10,366 nt of DNA from UBA1151 sp963579925 (GTDB lineage Bacteria; Chloroflexota; Dehalococcoidia; Lucifugimonadales; Lucifugimonadaceae): NCBI GenBank assembly GCA_963579925.1, contig CAUZJA010000089.1, positions 1-10,366 on the forward strand, given 5' to 3'. The position numbers and the translations under genes were made by a program. Shown here one piece after another: positions 6,036 to 10,366 of this stretch; position 1 is the first letter of the stretch; the number at the start of each line of letters is the position of its first letter. The notes under the pieces are model-generated. The model was not told the DNA's origin, ran no database searches, and saw nothing but the letters and a program-made list of their open reading frames with translations.

Positions 6036-8477
6036 ATGAAGACTCGCGCTCAAATAGTGATCATCGGCGCCGGAATCGTGGGTGCCAGTACGGCGTACTA
6101 CCTGGCTCGGCTTGGCGCCACGGATGTAGTAGTAATCGATCAGGGACCGCTGTTTGAGACCGGTGGGTCTACTTCTCACGCACCGGGTGGCGTGTTTCAG
6201 GTCAATCACTCAAAGACGATGTCTGAGTTTGCTAAGTCCACAACGGAGTTGTTCTCCGGGCTTGAGTCAGCCGGGGGACCTGCGTGGTATCCCGTCGGAA
6301 GCCTTGAGGTTGCGTGGACCAAAGAGCGCCTGACCGATCTCAAGCGCAAGCTGGGTGCTGCTCGGTCGTGGGGCATCGAGTCGGAACTCCTGTCGCCAGC
6401 CGAAACTATCGAACGTATTCCGCTCCTGTGCGACAAGATTCTTGGGGCACTGCACATCCCATCTGACGGGATCGCCAGACCGGTGCGGGCGGTTGAGGCG
6501 ATGGCGGCTGATGCCACGGCAAGAGGCGTTACGTTCCACGGCAACATCGAGATAACAGGCATCGACGTCGAAGGCGGGCGAGCCAAACGTATACGCACCT
6601 GCGCTGGAGATATCGAAGCCGAGCAGATACTAATCGCCACCGGCATCTGGGCGCCCGCTACGGCGCGATTGGCTGGCATCACGGTGCCGCTGATCCCGAT
6701 GCAGCACCAGTACGCCGTCACCGAGCCACTCGAAGAATTGAAGGGCGAGACCGCCGAGGTCCGCCACCCGGTACTTCGCCATCAAGACCGCTCGATGTAC
6801 TTCCGTCAGGAACGCGACGCTTACGGAATTGGAACCTACCGCCACGAACCCCAACCCTTCCTGGCCAGCGATCTGCCATCGAGGCAAGTAGAAGGTAGGG
6901 CACCGGCGGAGCGGCCGTTCGTTGATGCTGATTTTGAGGGGGCGCTTGAGGATGCACGTGAACTGCTTCCTTCGCTGCGATCTGTTGACCTGCGCACAAA
7001 GCTGAACGGCATCTTCTCGTTCACGCCCGATGGCATGCCGGTGATGGGCGCGTCGGCTCAGGTGCGAGGCCTGTGGGTCGCTGTAGCAGTTTGGATCACG
7101 CACGCTGCTGGCGTTGGCAAGACGATGGCCGAGTGGATGACATCGGGCGAGACCGAGTGGGACATGCGCGAGTGTAATATCGCCCGCTTTGAGCCGCACG
7201 CACTGGAAAACACGTACGTTTTCAAGCGCGCCATGCAGCAGTACCGCGAGGTTTACGACATCGTGCACCCGCTCGAACCGGCGACGGAGCCACGCAACAT
7301 CCGGCAGAGTACGTTCTACGCGCATCAAGTGGCGCTGGGCGCTCGATTCGCCGAATCTGGCGGCTGGGAGCGGCCACGCTGGTATGCAACAAACGAGTCC
7401 GCTGCACCGGAAACAGCGCGTGGAACGAGTTGGGAGGCGGTCGAATGGTCACCGGCCGCGGCCGCGGAGCATATCGGCACGCGTGAACGCGCAGGACTGT
7501 TCGACATGTCGACGTTCGCTAAGTTTGAGGTCAGCGGCGATGGTGCGATGGCGTTTCTTCAACACATAGCAGCGAACCAGATAAACCGGCCCGTAGGCAG
7601 CGTCACGTACACGGCCATGCTGACACCGGCAGGTGGGATCCGGTGTGATCTCACCATCGTCAGGACTGACGCAGAGCGATTCCTCGTCCTGACCGGCGGT
7701 TCAACCGGTACTTACGATCTATCGTGGATCAAATCGCACGCTAGCGAATGGCCGCAGGTGCATATCAAAGACATCACCGAAGACCTTGCATGCATCGGAC
7801 TGTGGGGGCCCAAATCGCGCGCTATCCTCTCGGCGATAACTTCCGATGACGTATCCAACGCTGGATTCCCGTATCTGTCTGTCGCAGACCTCACGGTCGG
7901 CAATATTCCGGTGATGGCCGTTCGAATCTCCTACGTGGGGGAGCTTGGCTGGGAGCTCTACTGCCCCACCGAGCACGGCTCCCGCTTCTGGGACATCCTG
8001 TGGGAGGCCGCCAGTCCACACGGCGCGGTAGCCGCTGGAACAACGGCTCAGGACTCGCTGCGGCTCGAAAAGGGCTACCGCCTCTGGGGCTCAGACATTC
8101 ACACGGAGTACAACCCAATTCAAGCGGGACTTGGATTTGCCCTGGACATGGACAAGGGCGATTTCATCGGTCGTGATGCGGTCGTCAAGATCAAAGCGTC
8201 AGGAGTCAAGCGACGACTCCGGACCATCACGCTGGATGATCCGTCACGCGTCGTCATGGGCAAAGAACCCATCTTGCTCAACGATACGGTGGCCGGGTAC
8301 GTCACCAGTGCCGGGTATGGACACACCGTGGGGACTGGCATTGCGATGGGCTACTTGCGTGCGAGCGAGTCGAGGCCGGGGACTAAGGTGGAGATTGAGT
8401 ATTTCGGCGAGCGGTTGGGTGCGACGGTGAGGCGGACTGCGCTGTTTGACCGTGAAGGCGAGCGATTGCGAAGTTGA
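6036..8477 (+). CDS. FAD-dependent dehydrogenase with GcvT-like folate domain (dimethylglycine/sarcosine dehydrogenase family)
   Basis: An 813-residue protein matching the length and domain order of dimethylglycine and sarcosine dehydrogenases. The DAO domain opens with VIIGAGIVGASTAYYLARLG (8-27), the FAD-binding GxGxxG. GGSTSHAPGG (43-52) contains His48, at the position of the histidine that covalently holds FAD in mitochondrial homologues. VWITHAAGVGKTMAEWM (352-368) closes the flavin domain. The FAO linker domain follows (about 369-430), with GARFAESGGWERPRWY (435-450). The GcvT-like part spans about 465-715, including SYVGELGWELY (632-642) and LRLEKGYRLWGSDIH (675-689), with the C-terminal barrel at about 725-805. 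Such enzymes oxidise N-methyl groups and pass the carbon to tetrahydrofolate. No strong ribosome site precedes ATG 6036, so coupling to the VOC gene 27 bp upstream is possible. Sarcosine versus dimethylglycine or another amine cannot be settled. Confidence 0.92.
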   Translation: MKTRAQIVIIGAGIVGASTAYYLARLGATDVVVIDQGPLFETGGSTSHAPGGVFQVNHSKTMSEFAKSTTELFSGLESAGGPAWYPVGSLEVAWTKERLTDLKRKLGAARSWGIESELLSPAETIERIPLLCDKILGALHIPSDGIARPVRAVEAMAADATARGVTFHGNIEITGIDVEGGRAKRIRTCAGDIEAEQILIATGIWAPATARLAGITVPLIPMQHQYAVTEPLEELKGETAEVRHPVLRHQDRSMYFRQERDAYGIGTYRHEPQPFLASDLPSRQVEGRAPAERPFVDADFEGALEDARELLPSLRSVDLRTKLNGIFSFTPDGMPVMGASAQVRGLWVAVAVWITHAAGVGKTMAEWMTSGETEWDMRECNIARFEPHALENTYVFKRAMQQYREVYDIVHPLEPATEPRNIRQSTFYAHQVALGARFAESGGWERPRWYATNESAAPETARGTSWEAVEWSPAAAAEHIGTRERAGLFDMSTFAKFEVSGDGAMAFLQHIAANQINRPVGSVTYTAMLTPAGGIRCDLTIVRTDAERFLVLTGGSTGTYDLSWIKSHASEWPQVHIKDITEDLACIGLWGPKSRAILSAITSDDVSNAGFPYLSVADLTVGNIPVMAVRISYVGELGWELYCPTEHGSRFWDILWEAASPHGAVAAGTTAQDSLRLEKGYRLWGSDIHTEYNPIQAGLGFALDMDKGDFIGRDAVVKIKASGVKRRLRTITLDDPSRVVMGKEPILLNDTVAGYVTSAGYGHTVGTGIAMGYLRASESRPGTKVEIEYFGERLGATVRRTALFDREGERLRS

Positions 8478-8502
8478 CACAAATCAACCACCGTTAGCCA
8501 CG

Positions 8503-8572
8503 TCACAACCGGCAGAGACCCTCACGCCACTGCGTTCCTCAGGGTGACAGTGTGGCGGATGTGGTGTGGGCG
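8503..8572 (+). repeat. Dispersed repeat, copy A
   Basis: This 70-bp unit matches copy B (8780-8849) at 64 of 70 positions with no gaps. It starts TCACAACCGGCAGAGACCCT and ends GTGGTGTGGGCG. ACCCT (8518-8522) can pair with AGGGT (8541-8545) around a variable core, giving a short REP-like hairpin. It lies 26 bp after the dehydrogenase stop. Confidence 0.85.
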
Positions 8573-8663
8573 CGGAAATGGAGCGTGGCCTCAAAATACT
8601 GCGCGATTGCCTTGTTCTTAGTCCGAGATTGCTTCATCAACCGTTAGGCCCACCGCTAAGAGT

Positions 8664-8717
8664 CTGTCACCCTGAGGCGGGAGGCTTCGCGACCAACGTG
8701 AGGGTCTCTGCCGGTTG
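8664..8717 (-). repeat. Dispersed repeat, copy C (inverted, different core)
   Basis: On the minus strand this copy shares the left end CAACCGGCAGAGACCCTCAC and the right end CCTCAGGGTGACAG exactly with copy A. The core between them is 19 bp (TTGGTCGCGAAGCCTCCCG) rather than the 10 bp of copies A and B. It stops at the CAG and lacks the GGCGGA..GTGGTGTGGGCG tail. With copy B, 62 bp away, it forms a large inverted repeat. Confidence 0.8.
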
Positions 8718-8779
8718 AGAACTCCTGAAACGGTCGGACAACCAATAGCCCTTCACATTTAAACGCGCCGCTCACGACC

Positions 8780-8849
8780 TCACAACCGGCAGAGACCCTC
8801 ACGTCACTTCGTTCCTCAGGGCGACAGTACGGCGGACGTGGTGTGGGCG
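8780..8849 (+). repeat. Dispersed repeat, copy B
   Basis: Same orientation and length as copy A, with six substitutions, five of them transitions. The first 24 bases are identical to copy A. The AGGGT arm reads AGGGC here, which weakens its hairpin by one pair. Confidence 0.85.
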
Positions 8850-8955
8850 TAGAAAAAGGGTGCTGCGGAAATGATGCGAAGAGGCGAGTCGGCACCTCCC
8901 ATGGAGGCATGTCGTGGCCGAATTAGCTCTTCAAAGTGCCTGCATGCCAGATACT

Positions 8956-8983
8956 AAAAGACCCGCATTTCTGCGGGTCTTTT
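8956..8983. terminator. Bidirectional intrinsic terminator
   Basis: AAAAGACCCGCA (8956-8967) is perfectly complementary to TGCGGGTCTTTT (8972-8983) with a TTTC loop. This gives a 12-bp stem flanked by A and T runs on both strands. On the minus strand it lies 25 bp after the response regulator stop and should end that transcript. On the plus strand it would stop any read-through from the dehydrogenase and repeat region. Confidence 0.92.
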
Positions 8984-9008
8984 GGGTCGCGATTGCCTCG
9001 GAGCTGGC

Positions 9009-9455
9009 TTATGCAGCCACTGGTTCGTTCGAAGGACCTCTATCCAGGATTGAACGCAGGCTCGAGGCATTTAAATTGCGCTTGGCGATAAATGCCAGTG
9101 CGCCAATCTCACGGACGAGGCGAAGATATTCGCTCTCAGCCGTCATGCTTGTGAGCACTACCCGGGCTCCGGGGTGCTCCAACAGGATTTTGCGGGTGGC
9201 TTCGATACCACTCATTGTAGACATCTGGATGTCCATGATCACAACATCCGGTTCGACAGAGTCGACCATCATCACTGCGTCGGTGCCATCGGCGGCTTCA
9301 GCAATCACGTCGAAATCGCCGTCGCGCTCTAGAAGCGCTCGTGCTACATCACGGAATACGGGCTGGTCGTCCACCAGCATGATGGATACCGACTCACCGC
9401 TAATTGGCTCGTCGTAGCTCTTACCTGAATCAAACTCTATGAGTTCGCCTGCCAT
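9009..9455 (-). CDS. Single-domain response regulator (receiver only)
   Basis: A 148-residue CheY-like phosphoacceptor protein. Residues 23-30 (VSIMLVDD) give the acidic pair Asp29-Asp30. VVIMDIQMSTMSG (71-83) holds the phospho-acceptor Asp75. VVLTSM (99-104) supplies the switch Thr102 or Ser103, and AFIAKR (121-126) the conserved Lys125. The sequence around these sites resembles NarL/FixJ receivers, but only about 20 residues follow, so no DNA-binding domain is present. About 20 acidic/polar residues precede the receiver. ATG at 9453-9455 is chosen over an in-frame GTG at 9485 because AGGAA (9461-9465) lies 5 bases upstream of it. No kinase gene is adjacent, so the partner is unknown. It may act through protein contacts or as a phosphate relay. 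Followed by a strong terminator. Confidence 0.9.
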   Translation of the reverse strand: MAGELIEFDSGKSYDEPISGESVSIMLVDDQPVFRDVARALLERDGDFDVIAEAADGTDAVMMVDSVEPDVVIMDIQMSTMSGIEATRKILLEHPGARVVLTSMTAESEYLRLVREIGALAFIAKRNLNASSLRSILDRGPSNEPVAA

Positions 9456-9460
9456 ATAAT

Positions 9461-9465
9461 TTCCT
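9461..9465 (-). promoter_or_regulatory. Ribosome binding site fixing the response regulator start
   Basis: AGGAA on the minus strand, 5 bases before the ATG at 9455. It supports that start over the upstream GTG at 9485, which has no comparable site. Confidence 0.7.
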
Positions 9466-9486
9466 GCCCAACGCTTTCGCTCCACC

Positions 9487-9501
9487 AGACTCTGAGAGTC
9501 T
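9487..9501. promoter_or_regulatory. Perfect 7+1+7 palindrome upstream of the response regulator gene
   Basis: AGACTCT-G-AGAGTCT is a perfect odd palindrome 31 bases before the response regulator ATG. Its position in the promoter or leader suits an operator for a dimeric regulator. A single-nucleotide loop makes an RNA hairpin with the full stem unlikely. Confidence 0.35.
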
Positions 9502-9692
9502 TGCCCTTTCCTGTTTTCGATACTTAGAAGTTTAGGGCTGTATTGCGGCCGATCATAAGTAGACAGGCACTAAAGCGGCCGCGTGCTAACCCACAGCGCT
9601 TTATACGGATGCGCCACGCGCTGCCACCGTAATACAGAACATTTCCTGTGCTAGACTCCGCCGCTGTTAGCCCTAAAATTTCTAGCGCATGT

Positions 9693-9697
9693 AAAGG
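9693..9697 (+). promoter_or_regulatory. Ribosome binding site supporting a TTG start
   Basis: AAAGG lies 7 bases before TTG at 9705-9707, exactly where the homologous part of the LLM oxidoreductase begins. Confidence 0.6.
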
Positions 9698-9704
9698 CAA
9701 CAAG

Positions 9705-10366
9705 TTGGTCGAGTTCGGCCTCCAAATCGAGCCTCAATTTGGCTTCAGCTATGACGAGGTTCTGGACCTCGCACAGAGCCTGACGGATCACGGCTATACG
9801 TCGCTGTGGGCGTCTGATCACTTCATGCTGAGCAAGGGCGATACCGACCGCGACTGCCTCGACTGCTGGTCGCTGCTCACCGGCATCGGCGCAGAGGTGA
9901 AGGACATCCGCATCGGCTCTCTCGTGACGTGCATGTCGTACCGGCATCCGCCTGTGCTGGCTAAGATCGCGGCATCCGTCGATCGCATCAGCAACGGCCG
10001 GTTGGAGTTTGGCGTTGGTGCGGGTTGGAAGGACGTGGAGTACAACGCGTACGGCATTCCGTTCCCGTCACCCGGCGAGCGTGTGGACCGGTTCCTGGAA
10101 GGCATGCAGATAATCAAAGGGCTCTGGACGCAGCCCAGAACATCGTTCACAGGCAAGTACTACTCCGTCGATAACGCTGTGGCGTCGCCGAAGCCGGTGC
10201 AGTCGCCCCACCCTCCAATCATGATTGGCGGTGCGAAACCGCGCATGTTGCGAGCGATGGCCCGATACGCGGATGCGGTGAACATGCTGGGCGCTCGCGG
10301 ACCAGAAGAGTACGGCCAGCTTCTGCAGAAGCTGGAGCTGTACTGCCGCGAAGAAGGTACCGACTT
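9705..10366 (+). CDS. LLM-class flavin-dependent oxidoreductase (C-terminus cut by window edge)
   Basis: Luciferase-like monooxygenase family protein with a TIM-barrel fold, using FMN or F420. The first 220 residues are present; relatives run about 290-340. VEFGLQIEPQFGFSYDEVL (2-20) is the first strand and helix. GYTSLWASDHF (30-40) is the characteristic early cofactor-region motif. YRHPPVLAKIAASVDRISNG (79-98) and EFGVGAGW (101-108) form the central signature. PPIMIGG (170-176) is the late barrel strand that ends in the phosphate-binding Gly pair. TTG 9705 is taken as the start because homology begins there and AAAGG precedes it. An in-frame GTG at 9648 would add 19 residues without family character. 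The substrate is unknown. Paralogues of this family are numerous in SAR202-type Chloroflexota, where a role in oxidising recalcitrant organic matter has been proposed. Confidence 0.9.
   Translation, partial: MVEFGLQIEPQFGFSYDEVLDLAQSLTDHGYTSLWASDHFMLSKGDTDRDCLDCWSLLTGIGAEVKDIRIGSLVTCMSYRHPPVLAKIAASVDRISNGRLEFGVGAGWKDVEYNAYGIPFPSPGERVDRFLEGMQIIKGLWTQPRTSFTGKYYSVDNAVASPKPVQSPHPPIMIGGAKPRMLRAMARYADAVNMLGARGPEEYGQLLQKLELYCREEGTD

Larger units (their letters stand above)
8478..9008. other. Intergenic region with a repeat cluster and a terminator
   Basis: No coding region is supported between the dehydrogenase stop and the response regulator stop. The segment holds three copies of a dispersed repeat (8503-8572, 8664-8717, 8780-8849), unrelated spacers of 91 and 62 bp between them, and a perfect terminator at 8956-8983. 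At 8896-8908, CCTCC and GGAGG flank a CAT loop. Stretches around 8910-8935 look faintly tRNA-like but lack a T-arm. Confidence 0.75.

Noticed and set aside
8905..8985. tRNA-like stretch (GGCCGAATTAGCTC) before the terminator
   Set aside because: No T-arm, no matching acceptor stem, and the would-be anticodon part runs into the terminator.
9456..9485. Upstream GTG start adding 10 residues to the response regulator
   Set aside because: The extra residues lie outside the receiver fold, and the AGGAA site favours the ATG at 9455.
9531..9677. 9-bp inverted repeat TTTAGGGCT/AGCCCTAAA across the response regulator/LLM intergenic region
   Set aside because: The arms are about 130 bp apart and a 9-bp match in this span is not rare; no mobile-element features flank it.
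9648..9704. GTG start 57 bases upstream of the LLM oxidoreductase start
   Set aside because: The added residues have no family similarity, and AAAGG is placed correctly for the TTG at 9705.

Overview
The window reads as free-living bacterial chromosome: moderately GC-rich, with short operons and no phage or transposase genes. The mix is a luciferase-like flavin monooxygenase, an FAD/folate sarcosine-dimethylglycine dehydrogenase-type enzyme, a zinc-free medium-chain reductase and an Acr3 arsenite permease. Together with short dispersed hairpin repeats this suggests an uncultured Chloroflexota of the SAR202/Dehalococcoidia type. That placement is inferred from gene content only; no marker gene is present.

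Layout. (1) 1-1189, minus strand: the N-terminal two thirds of a D-2-hydroxyacid dehydrogenase, cut by the window edge, and an HxlR-family regulator. (2) 1190-1292: a divergent promoter region with repeated TAACT half-sites, then a pirin gene on the plus strand (1293-2294). (3) 2334-3350, minus: an NADP-dependent double-bond reductase/MDR protein converging on pirin. (4) 3591-4649, plus: Acr3 with its essential Cys and Glu in place. (5) 4650-5687: about 1 kb without a credible gene but with a long string of hairpins. This is the least explained stretch of the window. (6) 5688-8477, plus: a two-gene unit of a shortened VOC-fold protein and an 813-residue dehydrogenase with DAO, FAO and GcvT-like domains. 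(7) 8478-9008: three copies of a dispersed repeat (two direct, one inverted with a different core) and a perfect 12-bp-stem terminator. (8) 9009-9455, minus: a single-domain response regulator. (9) 9705 to the right edge, plus: a partial LLM-class flavin-dependent oxidoreductase starting at TTG.

How the genes fit together. HxlR and pirin form a likely regulator-target pair for redox or electrophile stress, and the neighbouring reductase and dehydrogenase suit handling of reactive carbonyls or organic acids. The VOC/dehydrogenase unit probably serves oxidative N-demethylation of methylated glycines or a related amine, passing the one-carbon unit to tetrahydrofolate. Acr3 stands without arsR or arsC in view. 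No defence system, CRISPR array, rRNA or tRNA was found. The best candidate for something undescribed is the 4.65-5.69 kb structured non-coding region, especially the compound hairpin at 5304-5360 with two mutually exclusive folds.
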